Of a stretch of 64,000 bases of DNA, positions 36,554 through 47,526 are shown piece by piece. Each line of letters starts with the position of its first letter. Position 1 is the stretch's first letter. Where the stretch lies: NCBI RefSeq assembly GCF_014201805.1, contig NZ_JACHFK010000002.1, forward strand, positions 310,001 to 374,000. The letters run 5' to 3'. The DNA comes from Deinococcus metalli (GTDB lineage Bacteria > Deinococcota > Deinococci > Deinococcales > Deinococcaceae). The notes under the pieces are model-generated. The model had not been told where the DNA came from, made no database searches, and worked only from the letters and a program-made list of their open reading frames with translations. A program made the translations under genes and the position numbers.

Positions 36554-36586
36554 GTCTGCTCCCCGGTGGACGTCCGTGGCCGGTGC

Positions 36587-37966
36587 TCAGTGGATGTCGA
36601 TGCCCTGTTCCTTGCGGTAGGCCATCATGGCATCCCAGCTCGTGGCAACCTCGGGCCGCTGCGCGGTCAGCTGATCCCACGTGATGCTCTCGCGCCCCGA
36701 CGGCACGCTGACCATCTCGATACAGCCGTCCACCGGACAGACGTTCGCACACAGCGCGCACCCGACGCAATCCGGCTCGCGCACGACCGGCTGCGGCCGG
36801 GTGTCCGCGACCTGCCTGCCGTTCGCGCGGACGTCGAAGCCGGGGTTCACGCGCACGCCGCCGTCGGCAACAAGGTCGATGCACTGGTGCGCGGTGTCGT
36901 TGCACGCCACGTAACACAGGTTGCACTGGATGCACTTGTCCGGGTCGATGCGGGCGACCGCCTGGTAGCTCAGATCGAGTTCCCCGAAGGTGCTCGTCTG
37001 CGGCAGCGCCCTGCCGGCGACGTCGTAGATGGTGGCGAAGCCCTTGTCGTCCATCCAGTTGCTCAGGCCGTCGATCATGTCCTCGACGATGCGGTAGCCG
37101 TAGTGCATGGCGGCGGTGCACACCTGCAGCGAGGTCGCGCCCAGCAGCAGGAATTCCGCCGCATCGCGCCACGTCACGATGCCGCCCATGCCGCTGATCG
37201 GCACGCCGCTGGCGCGCACCCGCGCGTCCGTCATCAGCTCGGCGAGCATGTTCAGCGCGATGGGCTTGACCGCCGGGCCGGCATAGCCGCCGTGCGTGCC
37301 ACGCCCGCCGATGTTCGGCGTGATTCTCAGCGTGTCCAGATCGATCTTCATGACCGAGTTGATGGTGTTGATGAGGCTCAGGGCCGTCGCGCCGCCCGCC
37401 AGCGCGGCGTGTGCGGGTTCGGTGATGTGCGTGATGTTCGGCGTGAGCTTCACGATCACCGGCAGCCGCGTGATGGACGTGACCCACTGCGTGTTCAGCT
37501 CGCACATCTCCGGCACCTGCCCGACGGCCGCGCCCATGCCGCGCTCGCTCATGCCCTGCGGGCAGCCGTAGTTCAGCTCGATGCCGTCGGCGCCGGTGTC
37601 CTCGATCTTCATCACGATGTCGCGCCACGCCTGCGGATCGGCGTCCACCATCGCGGAGACGATCACGGCGCGGTCCGGCCACATCCGCTTGACCTCCGCG
37701 ATCTCGCGCAGGTTCACGTCCAGCGGGCGGTCACTGATCAGCTCGACGTTGTTGATGGCGAGCAGGCGCTGCCCGGCGATGCTGAGGCCGCCGTAGCGGT
37801 TGGAGATGTTCAGCACCGGCGCGCCGATGGTCTTCCACACCGCGCCGCCCCAGCCGTACTCGAAGGCGCGGTGGATCTGGTGCCCGCTGTTGGTGGGCGG
37901 CGCGGACGCCAGCCAGAAGGGGTTGGGCGCGCGGATGCCCGCGAAGTCGATGCTCAGGTCAGCCAT
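36587..37966 (-). CDS. preA: NAD-dependent dihydropyrimidine dehydrogenase, subunit PreA
   Basis: Reduces uracil and thymine to the 5,6-dihydro forms together with PreT. The 459-residue protein has a dihydroorotate-dehydrogenase-like FMN barrel (about 1-325) with NPFWLASAPPTNSG, IELNYGCPQGMSERGMG, INSVMKIDLDTL and GMGGIVTWRDA, then a ferredoxin part with two [4Fe-4S] motifs (KCIQCNLCYVAC near residue 345, DCVGCALCANVCPVDGC near 405). The domain order matches the C-terminal half of eukaryotic dihydropyrimidine dehydrogenase and E. coli PreA. It overlaps preT by 8 bases. Confidence 0.94.
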   Translation of the reverse strand: MADLSIDFAGIRAPNPFWLASAPPTNSGHQIHRAFEYGWGGAVWKTIGAPVLNISNRYGGLSIAGQRLLAINNVELISDRPLDVNLREIAEVKRMWPDRAVIVSAMVDADPQAWRDIVMKIEDTGADGIELNYGCPQGMSERGMGAAVGQVPEMCELNTQWVTSITRLPVIVKLTPNITHITEPAHAALAGGATALSLINTINSVMKIDLDTLRITPNIGGRGTHGGYAGPAVKPIALNMLAELMTDARVRASGVPISGMGGIVTWRDAAEFLLLGATSLQVCTAAMHYGYRIVEDMIDGLSNWMDDKGFATIYDVAGRALPQTSTFGELDLSYQAVARIDPDKCIQCNLCYVACNDTAHQCIDLVADGGVRVNPGFDVRANGRQVADTRPQPVVREPDCVGCALCANVCPVDGCIEMVSVPSGRESITWDQLTAQRPEVATSWDAMMAYRKEQGIDIH

Positions 37967-39314
37967 GCGCGGCCTCCTTGGGTGCCGAGAGCTGCTCGTG
38001 GATGGCGGCGGCGGCGTACTTGCCGTCCTGCACGGCCATGACCGTGCTGGCGGTGCCGCGTGCCCGCACGCAGTCGCCGCCGGCGTACACGCGCGGAATG
38101 CTGGTCCGCATGCCGCCGTCCACGGCGATGTACCCGTGATCCAGTTCCAGGCCCAGCGCGACCGCCAGCGCGGGCTTCTCCTGCCCGATGGCCTTGATGA
38201 CCTGATCGCAGGGAATCACGAACTCACTGCCGGGCAGTGGCCGGGGGCTGGGCCGGCCCGACGCGTCCGGCACGCCCAGCACCATCCGCACGCACTCCAG
38301 CCCGGTCACGGTGTCCCCCTCGGTCACGACGCGCACCGGCTGGGTCAGGAACTGGTAATTGATGCCCTCGTGCAGCGCGAACTCGTACTCGTGGCGGTAC
38401 GCGGTCATCTCGGCTTCCGTGCGGCGGTAGACCATCGTGACGTCGGCGCCGTGCCGCCGGGCAATCGTCGCCGCGTCGATGGCGGTGTTGCCCGCACCGA
38501 TCACCGCGACGCGCCGGCCCACCTGCAGCGCGTCCGGGCTCACCTTGCTGTCCTCGATGAGTTGCAGGCCGTCGAGCACGTACTCCTCGCCGGGCATGCC
38601 CATGGCGGGCACCGCGCCCAGGCCCACTGCCAGCACCACGGCGTCGTATTCGGCCAGCAGCACGTCGAGGTCGGCCGCGCCGACGAGTTCGCGCTGGGTC
38701 TGCACGTCCACGCCCAGTGCCCTGACCGCCTCGACCTCGCGCAGCGAGACCTCAACGGGTTCGCGCAGCACGATGATGCCGTATGTGGAGAGCCCGCCGC
38801 CCAGCTCGCGTTTTTCCAGCAGCGTGACCGCGTGGCCCAGCTTGGCGAGTTCGGCGGCGGCGCTCAGACCGGCCGGCCCGGAGCCGACCACGGCCACCCG
38901 GCGCCCGGTCGCGGGGCCGGGCTGGAACAGCTGAACGCCGCGCTCCTGTACGTGGTCGACCGCGTAGCGTTGCAGGCGGCCGATCGCAATGGGCTTGTCC
39001 TCGGCGTTCAGCACGCACGCGCCCTCGCACAGTTCCTGCACGGGGCACACCCGCGCGCAGGTGCCGCCCAGGAAGTTCGCCTCCAGGATGGTGCGGGCGC
39101 TGCCGCGCAGGTTCCCGGTGCTGATCTTGCGGATGAACGTCGGGATGTCGATGTGCGTGGGGCACGCCTGGAGGCACGGCGCGTCGAAGCAGTACAGGCA
39201 GCGGTTCGCCTCGACCGTCGCCTCGTGCGGGGTGAGCGGCATGTACGTCTCCGCGAAGAGGTTCGCGTCGGGCACGGGGGTGTTCGGCGGGACGTGGGCG
39301 GTCGCATCGGTCAT
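37959..39314 (-). CDS. preT: NAD-dependent dihydropyrimidine dehydrogenase, subunit PreT
   Basis: Flavoprotein that passes electrons from NAD(P)H to PreA, 451 residues. N-terminal cysteine motifs for iron-sulfur clusters are CLYCFDAPCLQACP and GTCARVCPVQELCEGAC. The FAD loop is VVGSGPAGLSAAAELA near residue 147 and the NAD loop VIGAGNTAIDAA near residue 272; the C-terminal VYAGGDCVRARGTAS completes the FAD site. It corresponds to the N-terminal half of eukaryotic dihydropyrimidine dehydrogenase and to E. coli PreT, with a GltD-like fold. First gene of the operon, with a good promoter 100 bases upstream. Confidence 0.94.
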   Translation of the reverse strand: MTDATAHVPPNTPVPDANLFAETYMPLTPHEATVEANRCLYCFDAPCLQACPTHIDIPTFIRKISTGNLRGSARTILEANFLGGTCARVCPVQELCEGACVLNAEDKPIAIGRLQRYAVDHVQERGVQLFQPGPATGRRVAVVGSGPAGLSAAAELAKLGHAVTLLEKRELGGGLSTYGIIVLREPVEVSLREVEAVRALGVDVQTQRELVGAADLDVLLAEYDAVVLAVGLGAVPAMGMPGEEYVLDGLQLIEDSKVSPDALQVGRRVAVIGAGNTAIDAATIARRHGADVTMVYRRTEAEMTAYRHEYEFALHEGINYQFLTQPVRVVTEGDTVTGLECVRMVLGVPDASGRPSPRPLPGSEFVIPCDQVIKAIGQEKPALAVALGLELDHGYIAVDGGMRTSIPRVYAGGDCVRARGTASTVMAVQDGKYAAAAIHEQLSAPKEAAHG

Positions 39315-39417
39315 CAGGAACCTCCGGGGCGTGGTGGGCCTCCCGGCGCCGCCGGCCGGGGCGGAGCGGGAAGCGGTTCAGACCCTCTCAGGAGACGATT
39401 AACCGCGTATTGGGCGC

Positions 39418-39447
39418 ATGCTAGGGCGTGAATAAAGAGAAAGTCAA
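39418..39447 (-). promoter_or_regulatory. Promoter of the preT operon
   Basis: Minus strand TTGACT (39447-39442), an 18-base spacer, then TAGCAT (39423-39418). Transcription would start near 39411, leaving a leader of about 95 bases before ATG 39314. The leader ends with GGAGGTTCC near the start. The best-looking promoter for the eight-gene operon. Confidence 0.6.
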
Positions 39448-39589
39448 CGCCAAATTCACGTCCAGCCCAGATGACGGGAAAGCCACGTTCTGGTCGGTAA
39501 AAACAACAATCGTTCGGGCGAATGATCGCAGCGCGAAAATATGCAACCTGTGCATAAACAAGGACGTTCCGACACCTCGGCGGAACAGG

Positions 39590-39630
39590 ACAGCGCGGAC
39601 TGGTGCCCCCATGGTACCAGTCCGCGCTGT
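39590..39630 (-). terminator. Terminator of the oligopeptide permease operon
   Basis: A perfect 15-bp inverted repeat ACAGCGCGGACTGGT (39590-39604) with complement at 39616-39630 and an 11-base loop, 8 bases after the permease stop on the minus strand. The very stable stem is followed by CCTGTTCC rather than a clean U-run. Confidence 0.75.
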
Positions 39631-39638
39631 GCCCGTGG

Positions 39639-40756
<1,118 letters not shown>

Positions 40757-40760
<4 letters not shown>

Positions 40761-41728
40761 TCGAACCTCACGCGTGGGTCGGACCACGCCAGCGCGAGGT
40801 CCGCGAGCAGGTTCCCGAGCAGCAGCAGCGCGGCGCTCAACAGCAGCAGCGTCATGGCGACGTACTGGTCCTTGTTCAACAGCGAGTCGTACAGGAACGG
40901 CCCGATGGTGGGCAGGTTCAGCACGATGCTGGCGATGATCGTCCCGGAGATCAGGCTGGGCAGGCTCAGGCCCGCGAGACTGATGAGGGGATTGATCGCG
41001 TTGCGCACCGCGTGCCGCCACAGCACCGTGCGCTCGTCCAGGCCCTTGGAGCGCGCGGTCCGGACGTAGTCCTGGTTGATGACGTCCAGCGTGCTGGCGC
41101 GCATCTGGCGCATCAGGCCCGCCACGCCCTCCAGCCCGATGGCGATCATGGGAATCCACAGGTGGTTGAGCAGGTCGAGCACGCGCGCCGGGCTCCACGG
41201 CGCGTCGATGAACTTCGGGCTGAACAGGCCGCCCACGTTCGTGCCGCCGAAGTGCAGCACCAGCGCGATCAGCAGCAGCGCCACCAGAAAGTCCGGCGTG
41301 GCGAGGCTGACATAGCCCAGGAAGTTGGCGAAGGTGGACGCCGGGCCATAGCGGTTGATGGCGGTGTAGATGCCCAGCGGAATGGCAATTACCCAGCTCA
41401 CGATCAGCGTGAGCACCGCCAGGAACACGGTCCAGCCGAGCCGTTCCCAGATCAGCGAGCTGACCGGGCGGCCGTTGGCGAACGAGAAGCCGAAGTCGCC
41501 GTGCAGCACGATGCCCTTGATCCACGTCAGGTACTGCACCCACGCGGGCTGGTCCAGGCCGAGCTGCTTGGTGATGGCGGCGACCGTTTCCTTGGTCACG
41601 CGCGGATCTTCGAGGTACTGGTCGAGAAAGGAGCCGGGCTGGAGGTTGATCACCACGAAGCACACGGCGCTGATCAGCAGCAGCGTGGGGATCATGCCCA
41701 GCACGCGGCGCAGGGCGTAGGTCAGCAT
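40757..41728 (-). CDS. Oligopeptide-type ABC transporter permease (DppB/OppB-like)
   Basis: First membrane subunit, 323 residues, six predicted helices. Landmarks: LTYALRRVLGMIPTLLLISA at the N-terminus, LDQPAWVQYLTWIKGIVLHGDFGFS before the second helix, coupling loop DYVRTARSKGLDERTVLWRH, and the final VAMTLLLLSAALLLLGNLLADL. It lies 94 bases downstream of the binding-protein gene and overlaps the DppC-like gene. The neighbouring murQ locus suggests that muropeptides or cell-wall peptides are carried; peptide type cannot be read from permeases. Confidence 0.92.
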
Positions 41729-41822
41729 GGACGGGAACTCAGGGGCACGGTGGACACTCCGGGGAACGAAAGAGGGCGTGGTGAGACGCCGGGGGCGGGC
41801 CTCACCACGCTCCCCTGGCGAC

Positions 41823-43592
<1,770 letters not shown>

Positions 43593-43643
43593 GAAAACCT
43601 CCGGGTGCGGGGAGTATGGCATGATGATGTTCCACCCACACTA

Positions 43644-43700
43644 ATACCACTCTTCGTCCACTTGCAAGTCTTCCGGATCGTGGTCTGAAAGTGGTATCGT
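43644..43700. promoter_or_regulatory. Divergent control region with mirrored AGTGGTAT boxes
   Basis: AGTGGTAT occurs once on each strand (minus: 43651-43644; plus: 43690-43697), facing outward and overlapping the presumed -10 of each divergent gene. On the plus strand TATCGT (43695-43700) ends 7 bases before ATG 43708, a leaderless layout; on the minus strand TATTAG overlaps the other copy. An 8-bp palindrome CTTGCAAG (43661-43668) lies between. These are candidate GntR operator sites. Confidence 0.5.
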
Positions 43701-43707
43701 CTTGAGG

Positions 43708-44484
43708 ATGCCCATGACCGACCACTGGTCCCTCCCCATCGACGCGGAGAGCGCCACGCCCGTGTACGTGCAGGTCGCGCAGCAGCTGCAACGCCGTATC
43801 GAGAGCGGCGAGCTGCGGCGCGGCAGCGCCCTGCCCGCCGAGCGCGACTTCGCTGCCCAGCTCGGCATCTCGCGGGTCACGGTCCGTCAGGCGCTGGCGC
43901 TGCTTGAAAAACAGGGCCTGCTGCTGCGCAAACACGGCAGCGGCACCTTCGTCACGCCCCCCGCCCGCCCCGGCGAGATGCCCAGCCGCCCGCTGGGTTT
44001 GCTCTCCTCCTTCTCCGAGGACGTCCGCTCGCGCGGGCAGCGGCCCGGCGCCCGCGTGCTCGCCTTCGAACGCGGCCGGCCCACCGCGCACGAGGCCCTG
44101 AGCCTGGCGCTGTCGCCCACCGAGTCCGTGTACCGCGTGCGGCGCCTGCGCACCGCGAACGACGAGCCCCTCGCCATCGAGGAAAGCACCCTGCCGGCCA
44201 CCATGGTCGGCGTGCTCACCGCAGCGGACGTCACGGACACCAGCCTGTACGCCCTGCTGCGCCGCCGCAACCTCGAACCCAGCCGCGGCATCCGGCACCT
44301 GCGCGCGGTGAACGCGGACCTCACGCTGGCCGCGCAGCTGAACGTGCCGGTCGGCGCGGCGCTGCTGGCCACCGAGCGCGTGTCGTGGACCGCCGAGGGC
44401 CTGCCCATCGAGTACGCCCGCGCGCAGTACCGCGGCGACCGCTTCGACTTCGTGATGGAACTCCACGGGGACAATGACACCTGA
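43708..44484 (+). CDS. GntR-family transcriptional regulator (HutC/UTRA subfamily)
   Basis: Likely local regulator of the peptide importer and the murQ operon. The 258-residue protein has a winged helix-turn-helix (about 15-80: [53 protein letters not shown]) and a UTRA effector domain (about 95-250: [40 protein letters not shown]). HutC-type members often bind amino-sugar phosphates or histidine-like ligands; an amino-sugar phosphate such as MurNAc-6P or GlcNAc-6P would suit murQ downstream. The start at ATG 43708 is supported by the -10 at 43695. Confidence 0.9.
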   Translation: MPMTDHWSLPIDAESATPVYVQVAQQLQRRIESGELRRGSALPAERDFAAQLGISRVTVRQALALLEKQGLLLRKHGSGTFVTPPARPGEMPSRPLGLLSSFSEDVRSRGQRPGARVLAFERGRPTAHEALSLALSPTESVYRVRRLRTANDEPLAIEESTLPATMVGVLTAADVTDTSLYALLRRRNLEPSRGIRHLRAVNADLTLAAQLNVPVGAALLATERVSWTAEGLPIEYARAQYRGDRFDFVMELHGDNDT

Positions 44485-44548
44485 TGCCCACCGCGCCGCG
44501 ACCGCCCGCGCCACACGCTCCGACCCTCGCCCGTCCCCAGGGGGCACC

Positions 44549-45445
44549 ATGACCGCCGACCCGCGCCGCACCGAGGCCGTCCATCCGGCCCACGCCGACC
44601 TCGACCGGCTGGACCTGCGCGCGCTGGTGGACGCCTTCGTGGACGACCAGCAGGACGCCGTGCGCGCCGTGCAGGCGGCGGCGCCGGCCCTGACGGGCGC
44701 GGTGGGGGCCGCGCTGCCCCGACTGCGCGCCGGGGGCCGGCTGGTGTACGCCGGCGCGGGCACCAGCGGCCGCCTGGGCGTGCTGGACGCCACCGAACTC
44801 ACGCCCACCTTCTCGTGGCCGCCCGAGCGCGCCGTGCCGCTGATCGCGGGCGGCGAGGGCGCCATCCGCCACGCCGTCGAGGGCGCCGAGGACAGCGTGC
44901 AGGCCGGTCAGGACGACGTCCGGGCCGCCGGCGTGGGCCGTGACGACGTGCTGCTCGCGCTGGCGGCCAGCGGCACCACCCCGTACGTGCTGGGCGCGAT
45001 CCACGCCGCCCGCGCGGCCGGGGCGCTCACGGTGGGCATCGCCAACAACCCCGACACGCCGCTGCTCGCGGCAGTGGACTGCCCGGTGCTGCTCGACACC
45101 GGCCCGGAGGTGATCTCCGGCAGCACCCGTCTGAAGGCCGGCACGGCGCAGAAGATCGCGCTGAACACCCTGTCCAGCGCCCTGATGGTGCAGCTCGGCA
45201 AGGTGTACGGCAACCTGATGGTCGACATGCGCGCCAGCAACGAGAAGCTCCAGGGCCGCGCCCTGCGGCTGGTCGTGCACGCGACCGGCGCGGACGAGGC
45301 CGCCGCCCGCACTGCCCTGGCGCAGGCCGACGGCCACGTGAAGACTGCGGTCGTGATGCTGCTGCTGGGCGTGGACGCTTCCCACGCAGAGGCCCGGCTG
45401 CGCGCCGCCGGCGGTCAGGCCCGCGCGGCCCTGGAGCGGCCGTGA
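44549..45445 (+). CDS. murQ: N-acetylmuramic acid 6-phosphate etherase
   Basis: Cleaves the D-lactyl ether of MurNAc-6-phosphate to GlcNAc-6-phosphate and lactate during peptidoglycan recycling; cytoplasmic. The 298-residue SIS-domain protein carries [19 protein letters not shown] near residue 68, [40 protein letters not shown] and [20 protein letters not shown], all typical of MurQ. It sits between the GntR regulator and an AmiE-like hydrolase, overlapping the latter. An in-frame ATG at 44474 overlapping the regulator stop is an alternative start; 44549 is preferred by comparison with family N-termini and the upstream AGGGGG. Confidence 0.92.
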   Translation: MTADPRRTEAVHPAHADLDRLDLRALVDAFVDDQQDAVRAVQAAAPALTGAVGAALPRLRAGGRLVYAGAGTSGRLGVLDATELTPTFSWPPERAVPLIAGGEGAIRHAVEGAEDSVQAGQDDVRAAGVGRDDVLLALAASGTTPYVLGAIHAARAAGALTVGIANNPDTPLLAAVDCPVLLDTGPEVISGSTRLKAGTAQKIALNTLSSALMVQLGKVYGNLMVDMRASNEKLQGRALRLVVHATGADEAAARTALAQADGHVKTAVVMLLLGVDASHAEARLRAAGGQARAALERP

Positions 45446-46440
45446 TTCCGCAGAGCACCCGCGCCGTGCTGGACGCCGCGCTCGCCGCCGGCCTGCCCGG
45501 CGCGGCGCTGGGGGTCGTGGACGCCTCGGGGCAGCGAGACACCGTAGTGCTCGGTCTCGCGCAGCGGGAGCCCACTGCCGAGCCGCTGGGTGCCGATCAT
45601 TTCTTCGACCTGGCCAGCCTCACCAAGCCGCTGTTCACCGCGCGCGAGGTGCTGCGCGCCGTGGCGGACGGCCTGCTCGACCTCGACGACGAGCTGGGCC
45701 ACTTCCTGCCGGAACTCGCGTGGATGCAGGACACGCCGCTGCGGTCGCGCACGCTGCGCCAGCTGCTCACGCACACCGCCGGCCTGCCGGCGTGGGCGCC
45801 GGTGTACACCTGGGGCGACGCCGCGACCATCCGCGCCCGCATCATTCAGGAAGCGTGGCCCATGCAGGAGCCCGGCGAGGTCGTGTACTCGGACCTGGGG
45901 TACATGCTGCTGGGCCGCGTGCTGGAACGCGTGCACGGCCGCCCGCTGCGCGACTTTGCGCTGGACGACGGCCTGACCTTCGCGCCGGACCCCGCCCTAT
46001 CCGTCGCCACCGAGCGCTGCGCGTGGCGTGAGCGCATGCTGCGCGGCGAGGTCCATGACGAGAACGCCGGCTCGCTCGGCGGCGTGTCCGGCCACGCGGG
46101 CCTGTTCGGCACGCTGGCGGGCGTCCTGCGTCACGCCGAACTGATCCTGCGCGGCGGCTGGCTGCCCCCCGCCGCGCAGGACGCCGCCCTGCGCCCCGCC
46201 GCGCCCGGCCGCACCCTGACCTTCGTGCAGATGCAGCCCGGCTGGAGCGGCGGCAGCCTCGCTGGCCCGAACGCCGTGGGGCACACCGGCTTCACCGGCA
46301 CCGGCGTGTGGGTGGACCACGCGCGCGGCCTGGGCTGGGCGCTGCTCACCAACCGGGTGCACCCCACCCGGCACTCGGGCTTCGACATCCAGGGCCTGCG
46401 CCGCGCGGTCGGCAACACCCTGCTCGCCGCGCAGCACTAA
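45442..46440 (+). CDS. Serine hydrolase of the beta-lactamase/AmiE-like group
   Basis: Penicillin-binding-protein-like hydrolase, 332 residues, no signal peptide seen. Nucleophile motif Ser59-x-x-Lys62 (LASLTKP), then Tyr149-Ser-Asp151 (VVYSDLGYM) in place of YxN, and HTGFTGTG as the third motif. Position next to murQ recalls Bacillus murQ-amiE, where the beta-lactamase-fold AmiE removes peptides from MurNAc-peptide; this is an analogy. GTG start overlaps the murQ TGA (GTGA), so it is co-translated with murQ. An unrelated esterase or antibiotic-hydrolase role is possible. Confidence 0.83.
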   Translation: MIPQSTRAVLDAALAAGLPGAALGVVDASGQRDTVVLGLAQREPTAEPLGADHFFDLASLTKPLFTAREVLRAVADGLLDLDDELGHFLPELAWMQDTPLRSRTLRQLLTHTAGLPAWAPVYTWGDAATIRARIIQEAWPMQEPGEVVYSDLGYMLLGRVLERVHGRPLRDFALDDGLTFAPDPALSVATERCAWRERMLRGEVHDENAGSLGGVSGHAGLFGTLAGVLRHAELILRGGWLPPAAQDAALRPAAPGRTLTFVQMQPGWSGGSLAGPNAVGHTGFTGTGVWVDHARGLGWALLTNRVHPTRHSGFDIQGLRRAVGNTLLAAQH

Positions 46441-46445
46441 GGGCT

Positions 46446-47393
46446 CTACCGGCCGAACAGGTCGGTCATCGGCGCAGCCGTCGCGGCGCCGCGCAGGGGA
46501 GGCAGGCCCCACGCGTCCTGCAGCGTGCGCAGCAGCGAGTAGTGCGTGTACGGTGTGCGCGACGTCACCCCGCGCGGCCCGGTTCGCGTCACGACCACCG
46601 TGGCGATCCGGCCGCCGCCGCCCACGTCGTCCTCGCCCTCGTCGAAGGTGATCACCAGGGCCGAGCGGCCCGTCCACGCCGGCGACGCCAGGATCGCGTC
46701 CGTCCAGGTCTTCAGGAAGGCGTCGGCGGCGCGGTTCAGGGCGCGGCCCGGCGGGCAGTGTGGCGCCCCGTGCAGGTCGTGGCACACGTCCGGAACGATC
46801 AGGGTGTAGGCCGGGACGCGGCCCGCTTTCAGGTCCGCGGCCAGCGTCTCCAGGCCCAGAACCTTCGCCCGCCGCGCCGGGTCCGCGGCGATCTCCGCGA
46901 ACAGCATGAAGGGGTTGTGCTTCTTGCCGTAGTCGCCGGCTGCCCCGCCGTCCCAGCCGGGGCGCGGCAGGCCCTGGAAGTAGCCCCGCCAGTCCCGCCC
47001 GGCGTGTTCCAGCTGCAGGGGCAGGGTATCGCCCCGGAAGCGCTGGCGGGTGTCGTCGCTGGCGCTGCCGAAGGTGCTGCCGCTGATCATGGCGACATAG
47101 TTGGGCAGGCTGGGGTGCGCCACGCCGGTGTACGCGGCCGCCAGTCCATAGGTGCGCGCCAGGGTAGTCAGGGTGGGCAATTCCGGGTTGCCGATGGCCT
47201 GTGCATACGCGGTGTTTTCCAGCACGATCACGAACACGTGGTCGAAGGGCGTGGGTGCCGGAGCCCGGGCGCCCGTCAGGGCCGTCACGCCCAGCGTGGC
47301 CGTCAGCAGCAGCCGCTTCAGGACAGGGGAGGACCGCACGCCGCGTGGCCGGTGACCGGAGCGGTCCGGAACTGGGTGGGGAGAAGCCGCCAT
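46446..47393 (-). CDS. Secreted phosphoesterase (acid phosphatase/phospholipase C-like family)
   Basis: Exported phosphatase-like enzyme of 315 residues. The N-terminus has a basic stretch followed by RLLLTATLGVTALTGARA as signal. The catalytic core opens with FDHVFVIVLENTAYAQA, contains HPSLPNYVAMISGSTFG, LIVPDVCHDLHG and LVITFDEGEDDVGGGG, and ends with YTHYSLLRTLQDAWGLPPL. This order matches the phosphoesterase family of acid phosphatases and phosphatidylinositol-type enzymes. The nucleophile is presumably the Ser/Thr of HPSLPNY or ENTAY. TACCCT (47405-47400) lies 6 bases before ATG 47393, a leaderless layout; GTG 47339 is an alternative start. It ends 5 bases from the convergent AmiE-like gene. 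Confidence 0.86.
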   Translation of the reverse strand: MAASPHPVPDRSGHRPRGVRSSPVLKRLLLTATLGVTALTGARAPAPTPFDHVFVIVLENTAYAQAIGNPELPTLTTLARTYGLAAAYTGVAHPSLPNYVAMISGSTFGSASDDTRQRFRGDTLPLQLEHAGRDWRGYFQGLPRPGWDGGAAGDYGKKHNPFMLFAEIAADPARRAKVLGLETLAADLKAGRVPAYTLIVPDVCHDLHGAPHCPPGRALNRAADAFLKTWTDAILASPAWTGRSALVITFDEGEDDVGGGGRIATVVVTRTGPRGVTSRTPYTHYSLLRTLQDAWGLPPLRGAATAAPMTDLFGR

Positions 47394-47399
47394 GCCCGC

Positions 47400-47405
47400 A
47401 GGGTA
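47400..47405 (-). promoter_or_regulatory. -10 box of the phosphoesterase gene, leaderless layout
   Basis: TACCCT on the minus strand (47405-47400), 6 bases before the ATG at 47393. No Shine-Dalgarno is present. A divergent TAAGCT (47474-47479) lies before the esterase gene. Confidence 0.4.
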
Positions 47406-47526
47406 GCCCCGCAGCGTCAGCCGGACGTGCCCGGACCGCTCCACCTGCGGCGGTTCGGGTCGGCCCCGCCGGGTAAGCTGCGGCGGAACGCCCGGCCCTC
47501 CGCCCCTGCCACCCCCTGGAGTCCGT

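Larger units (their letters stand above)
39315..39638. other. Intergenic region between the pyrimidine and oligopeptide operons
   Basis: No gene. It holds the preT promoter and about 95 bases of leader (39315-39447), an AT-rich middle part (about 39430-39560) without clear motif, and the terminator of the upstream oligopeptide permease operon (39590-39630). Confidence 0.6.
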
